From contig CAWADL010000024.1 of the NCBI GenBank assembly GCA_963780825.1, forward strand, positions 372,001-436,000: a stretch of 64,000 nt of DNA, read 5' to 3'. The stretch comes from Roseiarcus sp963780825 (lineage in GTDB: Bacteria; Pseudomonadota; Alphaproteobacteria; Rhizobiales; Beijerinckiaceae). A program made the position numbers and the translations under genes. Of the stretch, positions 26,369 through 36,115 are shown in pieces (position 1 is the first letter of the stretch; each line of letters begins with the position of its first letter). The notes beneath the pieces were generated by a model that searched no databases, was not told the DNA's origin, and saw nothing but the letters and a program-made list of their open reading frames with translations.

Positions 26369-28141
26369 TCAGTTGTAATTTCGCCAGTCAATCTTGTGCT
26401 CGCCATCGGTCTCGACATCAATGTCGACGTCCCAGAATTTCTTCTCGCAGTCGAAGCGCACCGAGAGGCTTCTGGGGGTGTTTGCCGCGCGCACGCGAAA
26501 CGTTTTGCACTTTCCCACTTCATTCTGCCAGGAGGTCAAGAAGGGTACAATAGTTGACGACGTCAGGTTTTTCTCGATGCGGAACTGCAGAGTGAACGCA
26601 TTCACATCGAGGGGGGAAGGCGTCTTTCCTGAAAGAAACAGAACCCTGGCCACAGCGATGGCGAGCGCCTGCCCGTTCCATGTCGCATCCGCGGGCGCCG
26701 CGGCGGCGACCTCGAACACTTTGCATCTCACGACCTTATTCATGAAGTCGGTATGCGCATAGCCTTCGGTCGAGACAGCGCCGACGGCGCCAAGCTTTTT
26801 CTTCACATTGATGATCGTCTGCGACCCCGAGACGTATTCCTCATCGCCTGAATGCGACATCTGGGGGTCGGCGTTCTCGATCCACCAACCGATCGCGAAG
26901 CCCTGATGCGACTTGATATCGGAGCACTCGGTGGGTTCGTTATCATTGGTATCGGAGCAGGCGGAGTAAGAGTTGCCGTTGCTATCCTGCGCCGCCGCCG
27001 CTGCACAAGCGCCGAGGGTTTTTCCAGGCGCCACAAACGGCTTCTCCGCCAAGGCGAAGCTATCGGCGGAAAGCAGCGGATGGCCCTCGAAGTCCGGGGC
27101 TTTCCCATTCAACCACATCTTTACGAACAAAGACATGTCGAGCACGCTCGTCGCCAGTCCGCCGGCCGGCCACAGCATCGGTTCGCGGTCGCCGGGAAGC
27201 GCTTGCGCCGGAGTGGTGGGCGAGAACGAGAAGGTCTTGGTGTCGCCGTTCCACGCGGCCTCCCACATTTGCGCCTGTGCGGCGTCGGGAACAGAGGTCG
27301 GGTTCATCGTGCTGTGATGCATCCCCAGAGGTTCAAACAAATGATCTTTCACGAAGTCGGGGTATGGCTTTTGTGAGATGCGCTGCTCGATCAGACCTGC
27401 GAGTTCAACCCCGACGCCGGAATATTCTTGCAAGCCGCCAGGGGTGAAGCTCAGCCAACTTTGGTTCAGGCTTTTCATCCAGGAATAATTGTCGCACAGG
27501 GTAAGGCCGCAAATGTCTATCAGGTAGGGCGGTTTGGCGACATTCCAGGCGCTCGGTTCGTCGCCGTAGGTCGCTTGCTTGAGAACGTTCGGCAATCCGG
27601 ATTCATGCGACGCTAGCTCGCCCAAAACAATACCATCGTGTTGCTGACCTCGGGCGCACGGGGCGTTGAACGTCGGGCAGACATGCGCAAGTTCCGGAAC
27701 GAAACGGCTAGCGTCCGCCGCATCGTTGATCGATATTTTCGGCGTAACCTTCGGATCATCGATCAGCGAAAGCAGCGCGGTGGATGTCATGACCTTGCTG
27801 AGCGATCCCCAACGATAAACCGTGTCTTCATTGGGGAGATGGTTTTTCAACTTCGTGTCGAAGCCAAACCCCTTGCTGAAGAATAGGCCGTCATCGAGAA
27901 TTAACCCAACGCTCAGTCCCGGGCCTTGAGTCCCGAAATAGCCGTCCGCTTCTTTTTGCACATTGCTTTCAATCGACGGCAGGAGCGGCACCAAACCGAG
28001 ACGGCGCTCTGCATGTTCGGAAACCCAAGAGGGCTTGCTCGCGGCGCCGACCTGCGTCCACGGATCGACAGGTCCCGCAGAGGCTGGCGCGGCGGCGATC
28101 AATGACATGAGGCTCAGGGTGGTGAAAGCTGATTTCTTCAT
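26369..28141 (-). CDS. Secreted beta-lactamase-fold serine hydrolase
   Basis: About 590 residues with a signal peptide (MKKSAFTTLSLMSLIAAAPA, cleavage near ASA-G). It carries the class C beta-lactamase/D-aminopeptidase family nucleophile S113-x-x-K116 in WGSLSKVMTS and a YSGVG at the Tyr motif. A third-motif candidate, HSGDEEYVSGS, follows an unusual cysteine-containing insertion (DSNGNSYSACSDTNDNEPTEC). A C-terminal domain of about 120 residues follows. Base composition is lower in GC than the neighbours, suggesting transfer. Substrate unknown; esterase, peptidase or penicillin-binding activity are all possible. Confidence 0.82.
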   Translation of the reverse strand: MKKSAFTTLSLMSLIAAAPASAGPVDPWTQVGAASKPSWVSEHAERRLGLVPLLPSIESNVQKEADGYFGTQGPGLSVGLILDDGLFFSKGFGFDTKLKNHLPNEDTVYRWGSLSKVMTSTALLSLIDDPKVTPKISINDAADASRFVPELAHVCPTFNAPCARGQQHDGIVLGELASHESGLPNVLKQATYGDEPSAWNVAKPPYLIDICGLTLCDNYSWMKSLNQSWLSFTPGGLQEYSGVGVELAGLIEQRISQKPYPDFVKDHLFEPLGMHHSTMNPTSVPDAAQAQMWEAAWNGDTKTFSFSPTTPAQALPGDREPMLWPAGGLATSVLDMSLFVKMWLNGKAPDFEGHPLLSADSFALAEKPFVAPGKTLGACAAAAAQDSNGNSYSACSDTNDNEPTECSDIKSHQGFAIGWWIENADPQMSHSGDEEYVSGSQTIINVKKKLGAVGAVSTEGYAHTDFMNKVVRCKVFEVAAAAPADATWNGQALAIAVARVLFLSGKTPSPLDVNAFTLQFRIEKNLTSSTIVPFLTSWQNEVGKCKTFRVRAANTPRSLSVRFDCEKKFWDVDIDVETDGEHKIDWRNYN

Positions 28142-28421
28142 GGCCGTTGCTCCTGTTGAGAGGGTTGGCAGAAAAAAAGCAAAGTTATACTATGAGATCG
28201 CCTCTTAGATCAGCCGTAGGCGTACTGATATTTAACTGTAGAAAGAATACAGCTATCGCTCATATCGAAGCGATACTGGAGATACTTTAGATGTTGCTGG
28301 CGCTAGGTCTAAGCTTATGGCGGCGGGTCCCGAGGTGGCGATCTTTACGTTGTCGCGCCGAGGGGGCCGGACGGTTCAAAGCTTATTGCAAGAATTTCGT
28401 CTCGCGAGTTGAGAACAAAGT
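28142..28421. other. AT-rich upstream region of the serine hydrolase gene
   Basis: AT-rich relative to the genome. It probably holds the promoter of the minus-strand hydrolase gene. No palindrome except family A at its right edge, and no open frame worth reporting. Confidence 0.45.
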
Positions 28422-28512
28422 GGAGGGTCGGCGTCCACGCCGACCTTTCTGACGTTGCACGACGGCGACCTTGGTGGCTGCCCTACGTCGGCCTGGAGGC
28501 CGACGCTCCGCG
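28422..28512. repeat. Palindromic element, family A (left copy flanking a toxin-antitoxin pair)
   Basis: GGAGGGTCGGCGTCCACGCC then CTACGTCGGCCTGGAGGCCG arms. Its loop contains TGACGTTGCACGACGGCG, nearly the same as in the copy at 29.1 kb. It ends three bases from the toxin stop. Confidence 0.88.
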
Positions 28513-28515
28513 CAA

Positions 28516-28815
28516 TTACGGCTTGGGGAAAAGCAGCTCTTCATAGTTCATCGCGCCGTGCAGCACGCGCACCACGACCACCGCATCGCGGCCGATCCGA
28601 TAGAAAATCAGGTAGTTGCCGTGAACACGGCGGCGAATTGCCATCCGGCTATAACGACCGACAACGGGAAACGCCTTCGGAGTCGCCAATAGCGACTCGC
28701 ATTTCTCTCGAAGCTCTACGATAAAGCTGATCGCACGACGTGGGCTATCGACGGCGATAGCGTCGCCGATGCGCTCCAAATCAGACTCCGCCTGTTCGGA
28801 TACGACAACCCTCAT
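28516..28815 (-). CDS. RelE/ParE family toxin
   Basis: A 99-residue toxin of type II systems, MRVVVSEQAESDLERIGDAI, with ESLLATPKAFPVVGRYSR and the C-terminal LIFYRIGRDAVVVVRVLHGA typical of ParE/RelE folds. ParE members poison DNA gyrase and RelE members cleave ribosomal mRNA; which applies here is not decidable. It overlaps the antitoxin by four bases. A family A element directly abuts the 3' end. Confidence 0.88.
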   Translation of the reverse strand: MRVVVSEQAESDLERIGDAIAVDSPRRAISFIVELREKCESLLATPKAFPVVGRYSRMAIRRRVHGNYLIFYRIGRDAVVVVRVLHGAMNYEELLFPKP

Positions 28816-29072
28816 TCTTGCTTGGCTTGCGCCAAAGCCTCGTATTTCGCGGTCAGGCGATCAAACACTTCGCTTGCGGGCTTGACCCGACCGGCCTCCT
28901 CGTCCTCAACGCCGCGGGCCAGCAATATATCGAGCGCCTCGAGCCGCTTTTCGCGCTCTTCAACCAAGCGCACGCCTTCGCGAAGCACTTCGCTCTTCGA
29001 ATTGTAGCGACCGCTCGCCACCAGCCGCTCGACCGAGCGCTCCAGATTCCCGAGATCGACGCTGCTCGCCAT
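28812..29072 (-). CDS. ParD-like antitoxin (CopG/ribbon-helix-helix)
   Basis: An 86-residue antitoxin. N-terminal ribbon-helix-helix segment VDLGNLERSVERLVASG then YNSKSEVLREGVRLVEERE, the ParD signature. The C-terminal tail binds the toxin. First gene of the two-gene operon and probably autorepressive. About 70 bases upstream sits a family A palindrome. Confidence 0.87.
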   Translation of the reverse strand: MASSVDLGNLERSVERLVASGRYNSKSEVLREGVRLVEEREKRLEALDILLARGVEDEEAGRVKPASEVFDRLTAKYEALAQAKQE

Positions 29073-29144
29073 GGATCACACCTCGTATTAGTCAATAATA
29101 GTTATTGATGCGGTTCGCGGCAAGCGGGAGGCGATTGCGCCCTC

Positions 29145-29233
29145 GCGGAGGGTCGGCGTCCACGCCGACCTTCTTGACGCTGCACGACGGCGGCGTGGCC
29201 GCCCTACGTCGGCCTGGAGGCCGACGCTCCGCG
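29145..29233. repeat. Palindromic element, family A (right copy flanking a toxin-antitoxin pair)
   Basis: Same orientation as the 28.4 kb copy, with closely matching arms and loop (GGAGGGTCGGCGTCCACGCC, then CTACGTCGGCCTGGAGGCCG). Between the divergent antitoxin and prfC genes. Confidence 0.88.
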
Positions 29234-29300
29234 GGGGAACGCCCTTCCGCTCCCGCTCTGGCCGCGCTAAAGCCGCCGCGTCCGTTCACCCGAAAGCCCC

Positions 29301-30881
<1,581 letters not shown>

Positions 30882-30888
30882 GGCGACG

Positions 30889-30956
30889 TCGGAGCGTCGG
30901 CGTCCACGCCGACGTCGCGGGGCCAAGAGGTCGGCGTGGACGCCGACGCTCCGCGG
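30889..30956. repeat. Palindromic element, family A
   Basis: Compact copy: GTCGGAGCGTCGGCGTCCAC and GGTCGGCGTGGACGCCGACG arms about 15 bases apart. It fills almost the whole convergent junction (about 78 bases). Confidence 0.9.
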
Positions 30957-30959
30957 ATG

Positions 30960-31958
30960 TCAGCCGCCGCGTGCTAGCATCCCCCGAGCGGTCACTTCGT
31001 CGGTAATAAGCGTGGTCGGCTTCAGCAACCGCGAGGCGGCGATGATCGCCACGATCTTGTCCGCCCCGCCCGCGACCATCACCCGCGCCGGCGCCTTGCG
31101 CAGGCTCTCGATTGGAATCGACATCACGCGTGCGTTGACCGGGTGATCGACCAGGCAACCCTCGGCGTCGATGAAATTGTAGATAAGATTGCCGATCGCG
31201 CCGGCCGCTTTCAGTTCGGCGACTTCCTCCTCGGAAATCAGTCCGTACGATCGGGCGAAGGAGAAACTATTCTCGCCGCCGACGCCGACGACGACCGTGT
31301 CGAGCGCGCGCGCAAGCTCGAACACTTCGCTGAGGCCGCAGCGTTCGATCAGCGCGCGCTTGGTTTCGCGGCTGTCGACGATCGCGGGCGCTGCCAGCAT
31401 GTAGCATTCGGCCATGAACACGCGGGAGAACTGCCAGGCGCATTCCGCGGGATTGGCGGCGCGGGCGCGCATGACGCCGCCGAGCAGCGACACCACGGAA
31501 AGCTTTGGTAGCGAGCGCTCCTCGATGAAGCCGAGCATGCGGCTCAACGTTTCGCCCCAGCCGAGGCCGATCTTCATGTCGGGCCGGAGCGTGTGCGAGA
31601 GGTGATCGCCAGCGGCGGCGGCAATCACCGCCCGTGGCTCTGCGCCGGCCTCGCCGAGCGGGGCGACGACGACTTCTGGGATTTCAAAGCGTTTCTGAAC
31701 CTCGATCTCGAGCCCGGCCAGTTCGGCAATGTCGCGGCTCAGAGAGATACGCACCTCGCTCATCGAGCGCGCTTCAGCCAGTAATCGAACGACGGTGATG
31801 CGGCCAATGCCGAGCGCATCGGCAATAGCGCTCTGGGTCATCTCCTCGACATAGTACATCCAGGCGACGCGCTGACGCAGGCGGGGAGAGCGCCGTCCGG
31901 CCCGGGTCGATTTCTCGTCGCCGTGCTCCAAGCTCATCGAGCGTCCCATCCCGCACAA
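30960..31958 (-). CDS. SorC/DeoR-type sugar-binding transcriptional regulator
   Basis: About 332 residues. N-terminal helix-turn-helix MTQSAIADALGIGRITVVRLL. The remainder is the sugar-binding domain (PF04198) that senses a phosphorylated sugar, with GLGWGETLSRML and GVGGENSF. Several ATGs lie at the N-terminus, so a start a few residues downstream is possible. No sugar operon adjoins it, which is unusual because such regulators normally control neighbours. Confidence 0.9.
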   Translation of the reverse strand: MCGMGRSMSLEHGDEKSTRAGRRSPRLRQRVAWMYYVEEMTQSAIADALGIGRITVVRLLAEARSMSEVRISLSRDIAELAGLEIEVQKRFEIPEVVVAPLGEAGAEPRAVIAAAAGDHLSHTLRPDMKIGLGWGETLSRMLGFIEERSLPKLSVVSLLGGVMRARAANPAECAWQFSRVFMAECYMLAAPAIVDSRETKRALIERCGLSEVFELARALDTVVVGVGGENSFSFARSYGLISEEEVAELKAAGAIGNLIYNFIDAEGCLVDHPVNARVMSIPIESLRKAPARVMVAGGADKIVAIIAASRLLKPTTLITDEVTARGMLARGG

Positions 31959-32182
31959 GCGCAGGCTTCGCGCAAATCATCTTGATTTTACGTCAAGTCC
32001 TGCCCGCGCGGGCCCTTCGTGTCAATCCGGGCTTGCCTCGCGCCCCGGGTCTTGCCAAATAGGAGCGGAGGCGGGCGGGCCGCGCGGTTCGAAGCGCCGA
32101 CGGTGTCGTAATCCTATCGATGTAGGGAAGGCTGGAACGTCGAACGGCCGGGCGTGGCCGGAGCGGCGAACGGGACGCTATC

Positions 32183-32782
32183 ATGGATTTCACTTCGCCA
32201 CTGTTCGATAAGATTCGCATCAAGCCGCGGCGCATGGCCGACGCGCCCAAGATCGTTGAGCAGGGCCCGCCGTGCAGCCACCCCGGCTGCACGACCAAGG
32301 GCGAGTTCAAGGCGCCGAAGGGTCGCGATCGCGAGGGCGAGTTCTTCGTGTTCTGCCGCGAGCACATCAAGGAATACAACGCGACCTACGACTACTTCAA
32401 AGGCATGGACGACGACGCGATGGCGAAATTCCGCGCCGCGGAGACGATCGGTCATCGCCCGACCTGGAAAATGGGGGCGCGCAACGCGCAGGGCGTCCAC
32501 GTCGACGAAACCGTCTACGCCGAGGCGCGCACCATGCGCCGCAAGGGCGCGCGCCGCACCGACGACGCCGCGCAGGCGCCGCGCTACAATGCGCTCGCCT
32601 TGAAGGCGCTGCACACGCTCGATCTCGACGCCAAGGCTACCGAGGCTTCGATCAAGACGCGCTACAAAGACCTGGTGAAGCGCCATCATCCCGACGCCAA
32701 CGGCGGCGACCGCTCTTCCGAAGAGAAGCTGCGCGAGATCATCAAGGCCTACAATTTTTTGCGAAGCCAGAAGCTCGTCTGA
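32183..32782 (+). CDS. J-domain protein upstream of cobS
   Basis: A 199-residue DnaJ-type cochaperone. The J domain is at the C-terminus (about 138-199) with its HPD tripeptide at 169-171. The N-terminal half has a possible zinc site (C31, C36, C58, H61 in CSHPGC and FCREH) and is shared by a Hyphomicrobiales-specific family located just before cobS. The order J-protein/cobS is conserved and suggests help with cobaltochelatase assembly; this is inference. Confidence 0.88.
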   Translation: MDFTSPLFDKIRIKPRRMADAPKIVEQGPPCSHPGCTTKGEFKAPKGRDREGEFFVFCREHIKEYNATYDYFKGMDDDAMAKFRAAETIGHRPTWKMGARNAQGVHVDETVYAEARTMRRKGARRTDDAAQAPRYNALALKALHTLDLDAKATEASIKTRYKDLVKRHHPDANGGDRSSEEKLREIIKAYNFLRSQKLV

Positions 32783-32859
32783 CGCGCGCTTTTCCGCCGC
32801 GTTGGATGGTTTATAAGGGTTTCGCCCCGGCGGCCTGAGCGGCCGGGCCTGGAGGGTTC

Positions 32860-33874
32860 ATGAAAGCCGAGAATGCGTCCGCAATGTTGTCCGAGGTTGG
32901 CGCCGAAGTAGGACCGCCGGACCGGAAAGTGTCGGTGCGCAAGGTGTTTGGCATCGACTCCGACATGGAGGCGCCCGCCTATTCGCAGTCCGAACGAGCA
33001 CGTGCCGGACGTCGATCCGGACTACCTGTTCGACCGCGACACCACGCTCGCGATCCTCGCCGGCTTCGCCTACAACCGCCGCGTCATGATCAGCGGCTAT
33101 CACGGCACCGGAAAGTCGACCCACGTCGAGCAGGTCGCCGCCCGGCTGAACTGGCCGCTGGTGCGCATCAACCTCGACAGCCACGTGTCGCGCATCGATC
33201 TCGTCGGCAAGGACGCGATCGTGCTGAAGGATGGCAAGCAGGTCACCGAATTTCGCGACGGCATCCTGCCCTGGGCGCTGCAGAACAATATCGCGATCTG
33301 CTTCGACGAGTATGACGCCGGCCGCCCGGACGTGATGTTCGTCATCCAGCGCGTTCTGGAGCAGTCGGGGCGGCTGACGCTGCTCGACCAGCGCCGCGTC
33401 ATCAAGCCGCATCCGGGCTTCCGGCTGTTCGCGACCGCCAATACGATCGGCCTCGGCGACACCTCGGGCCTCTATCACGGCACGCAGCAGATCAATCAGG
33501 GGCAGATGGACCGCTGGTCGATCGTGACCACGCTGAACTATCTGCCGCACGATAAGGAAGTCGACATCGTGCTCGCCAAGTCGCCGCATTACCGCGGGCG
33601 CAAGGATGGGCGGGACATCGTCAACAAGATGGTGCGGGTGGCCGACCTCACGCGCAACGCCTTTATCGGCGGCGACTTGTCGACGGTGATGAGCCCGCGC
33701 ACGGTCATCACCTGGGCCGAGAACGCCGACATCTTCAAGGATATCGGCTTCGCGTTCCGCCTGACGTTCCTCAACAAGTGTGACGAACTGGAGCGGACTT
33801 TGGTGGCGGAGTTCTATCAGCGCTGCTTCGGGCAGGAGCTGCCCGAAAGCGCGCTGAACGTGGCGCTCAGTTAG
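32860..33874 (+). CDS. cobS: Cobaltochelatase subunit CobS; frameshifted near the N-terminus
   Basis: AAA+ ATPase of the aerobic CobNST complex that inserts cobalt into hydrogenobyrinate diamide. Walker A is GYHGTGKSTHVEQV, Walker B NIAICFDEYDAG, and sensor and C-terminal helices are intact. One break near 32989 (GCAGTCCGAACGAG) is fixed by removing one C, giving SQSNEHVPDVDPDYLFD. The joined length is about 337 residues, normal. A GGAGGG ribosome binding site precedes the ATG. The usual downstream partner cobT is not present; opposite-strand genes follow. Confidence 0.92.
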
Positions 33875-34304
33875 CCGTCGGGGTCTCGCTCGACGACGCA
33901 ACCGGCGGCGTGCTCGGCACGACCGCGGGGTCCACGACCGGCTTGGCATTGTTGTTCTGCCATCCGGCGCCGAAAACGTGGTGGCGCTTGTGGCCGTTGC
34001 CCTGCTCAGCTTCGGTCGTGCAGGCTTCCGCAAAGCCGAAGGGTATGTTCGCAGGCCAGGTGCCGCTTCGCTCCGCTTCGCGGTGCATTCGCCGGCATGC
34101 GGGCTGGCTGATGTTTTCGGGAACGGTCCCACCCTGCCCGGCCGCCATTTGCGCGCGCTGAGAGAACGCGATGCAGTTGGTCAGCATCGCCTTGCAGGTC
34201 GGCAGGTTGCCGATCACGGAGGAGTCGGCCCGCGCCTCGGCTCCGAAGCCGGCCAGCAGGGCGGCGATCGAGAACACGGCGGCAGAATTACGAAACGGTT
34301 TCAT
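33867..34304 (-). CDS. Secreted four-cysteine protein, cassette copy B
   Basis: A 145-residue secreted protein: signal peptide MKPFRNSAAVFSIAALLAGF ending ARA-D. The mature core has C37 and C44 (TCKAMLTNC) and shared motifs MAAG..TVP.N.S and WPANIPFGFAEACT with two more cysteines. It then adds a His/Pro/Ser-rich tail (about 95-145) that the paralogue lacks. Unknown function. It is the second gene of a two-gene cassette behind a TadG-like/vWD-like gene. Its stop overlaps the end of cobS by eight bases. Confidence 0.72.
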   Translation of the reverse strand: MKPFRNSAAVFSIAALLAGFGAEARADSSVIGNLPTCKAMLTNCIAFSQRAQMAAGQGGTVPENISQPACRRMHREAERSGTWPANIPFGFAEACTTEAEQGNGHKRHHVFGAGWQNNNAKPVVDPAVVPSTPPVASSSETPTAN

Positions 34305-34355
34305 AGCGAAGATCCTTTGGTGAGGGGTTTTGCCCCTGAGAGAGTGAGAGAGTTT

Positions 34356-35549
34356 TTACTGGGTCAGGTGCGGTGAGCCGCCGGAAGCGACCGCCTCGCA
34401 GCTCGACCAGTAGAACTGGTAGGACTTGTAGTTCTGGTTTGGCACCAGGAAGTCCGAACCGTTGCCGTCGTCGACACCCGCTAGGGTTCCGCCCCAGATG
34501 CCGCCGGGAACGCCGCAGGTGCCGGCGTTTTGCGCCGAGATCGCGATGTATCCCATACCGACGTTGTAATACATTTCACTGATCGTATAGTCCCCGGTCG
34601 TGATCGTCACATAGTTGGACTGCGACGACGCGGTGCCGGGCTGGCCGACTGTCACCACCACTTTGACGCCCTGCGTCGTGTCGTTCAGGACCGTGGTGCT
34701 GCCGGATCGGCTGGGCGCGGGATAGCTGACGCCATCGACCGTGACGGCGCCGACCCAGGAGCCGGGCGGATAGCTCACCGTATTGTAGGAGCCGCACATT
34801 TCATCGCCGCACATCCAGTGGCTGGCGCCGGTGAAGGTCGCGTTGACGGACGTCAGCTGCAGCGTGTGCGTGCCAACCAGCGTCGTCATGTTGAGAATGG
34901 CGTCCATCGCGAACAGCGTGTTCGTCACACAGCTGATGTTGAGCTCAATATTCGCGTCGCTCAACATGTTGTACCAGCTGCCCGAGGGCTGCGCGCAAGC
35001 AAAGTAGGTGTCGACGCCGTCCGCGCCGATGACATGGGGGTCGCCAAGCACGTAGCCCGCGCCGGAGAAAGAGCCAGATCCGGTGGCCGCCGAGTTGGTG
35101 ACTTGCGAGGTCGCAGTTGCGTTGGACGTCAAGCTATTGGCCGAGCTCAGATAGCCGTTGAGCAGGGACGCAGGTGTTCCCGTGTAGGTGACCTGCGTGG
35201 TGACAGTGCCGTTGCTCGCAACGTTCGGGGTGACCGTAAACGAGGTTTCGCCAGTGACCGCCGCCGCAGGGGCGTTTGCATTGAAGTAGTTCGTGGCGAT
35301 GGTCCTTGCCTGCGTCATCGTGATCTGGTTGCCGGCGACGATTGAGTTGGTGATCGCGACATTCGAAGCCAACGCCGCGGAATCGGCGGCCGACTGAATC
35401 TTCTGCTTCATCGACACCGTGTTGGAATAATCCACGGCAGCGGCGAGCGCGATCAACATAACCGGGGACGCCAGCGCAAACATTGACGCAACGTTACCGC
35501 GCGTATTGCGTAGGAACGACGAATATCTATTTTGTGAAAGCTTGTACAT
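34356..35549 (-). CDS. TadG-like membrane-anchored protein with C-terminal vWD-like domain, copy B
   Basis: 397 residues. N-terminus has the TadE/TadG-type pilus segment RGNVASMFALASPVMLIALA with a membrane helix about 25-42 (ending AAAVDYS), then a long Ala/Thr/Ser/Asn-rich helical stretch to about 155. The C-terminal part (about 165-390) looks like a von Willebrand factor D-type or root-cap-like domain, with GDPHV at 169-173, NMLSDANIELNISC, and the vWD-end pattern CGVPGGIWGG...DDGNGSDFLVP. Six cysteines are conserved with copy A, consistent with extracellular disulfides. I know no named family with this fusion. No other tad genes are seen here. Confidence 0.75.
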   Translation of the reverse strand: MYKLSQNRYSSFLRNTRGNVASMFALASPVMLIALAAAVDYSNTVSMKQKIQSAADSAALASNVAITNSIVAGNQITMTQARTIATNYFNANAPAAAVTGETSFTVTPNVASNGTVTTQVTYTGTPASLLNGYLSSANSLTSNATATSQVTNSAATGSGSFSGAGYVLGDPHVIGADGVDTYFACAQPSGSWYNMLSDANIELNISCVTNTLFAMDAILNMTTLVGTHTLQLTSVNATFTGASHWMCGDEMCGSYNTVSYPPGSWVGAVTVDGVSYPAPSRSGSTTVLNDTTQGVKVVVTVGQPGTASSQSNYVTITTGDYTISEMYYNVGMGYIAISAQNAGTCGVPGGIWGGTLAGVDDGNGSDFLVPNQNYKSYQFYWSSCEAVASGGSPHLTQ

Positions 35550-35785
35550 GACTACCCTCGACAGTAATTGGCTGAACCCCGTTGACGTGGGTGCCGTTAT
35601 GTGAGGGAAGGGCTGAACGCTACGTAAATCTACGTCTTCGCAATTTATCGACCGGGCTATTTTATCCGCTAAATTTTACACGGTTTCCATTTTGATAAGA
35701 CGGGACGTTACCACTCTATTACAATAGGTAACGCAAATTCGGCGTTACACTACGGTAATGCTAAGCGAAGGTTACTCGATTCCGT
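35550..35785. promoter_or_regulatory. AT-rich regulatory region upstream of copy B
   Basis: Contains an inverted repeat CGTTAC (35706-35711) / GTAACG (35728-35733) and another CGTTAC at 35743-35748, plus tandem TACGT motifs near 35630 (CTACGTAAATCTACGTC). This lies upstream of the copy B TadG-like gene and is a candidate operator. I cannot assign a sigma factor or regulator. Confidence 0.4.
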
Positions 35786-36088
35786 TCAATTTGTGCATTT
35801 CAACGCGAAGCTGAAGGGCGGATTGGCGGGCCACACGCCGGTATCTGCGGCCTTCCGAAAGCTGTCGTAACAGGCGTTGGCGCTGGTGTTGTAGGGGACC
35901 GTGGCGTTGGGGCCGGCCGCCATGACGGCGCGATGCGCGAACTTGAGGCAATTGTCCTCCATGTGCTGGCAGGTCAGCAGCTTTCCGATCGGCGTGACGA
36001 CTGTGGCATCGGCGGGCAGCGCGGTCGCCAAGGGGAGCATTGCGACGAAAGCGAGAGCAAACGGGACGCGGGCGCGGCGGGAATACAT
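35786..36088 (-). CDS. Secreted four-cysteine protein, cassette copy A
   Basis: A 100-residue secreted protein. Signal-type N-terminus MYSRRARVPFALAFVAMLPL, cleavage near ADA-T. The mature part has TCQHMEDNC, MAAGPNATVPYN, SANACYDSFR and GVWPANPPFSFALKC, giving four cysteines in the same spacing as copy B and ending soon after. An AGGAG ribosome binding site precedes the ATG. It lies 27 bases downstream of the copy A TadG-like gene. Not recognised as a named family. Confidence 0.72.
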   Translation of the reverse strand: MYSRRARVPFALAFVAMLPLATALPADATVVTPIGKLLTCQHMEDNCLKFAHRAVMAAGPNATVPYNTSANACYDSFRKAADTGVWPANPPFSFALKCTN

Positions 36089-36115
36089 GATGGGATCTCC
36101 TGATCTTCAGTACAA

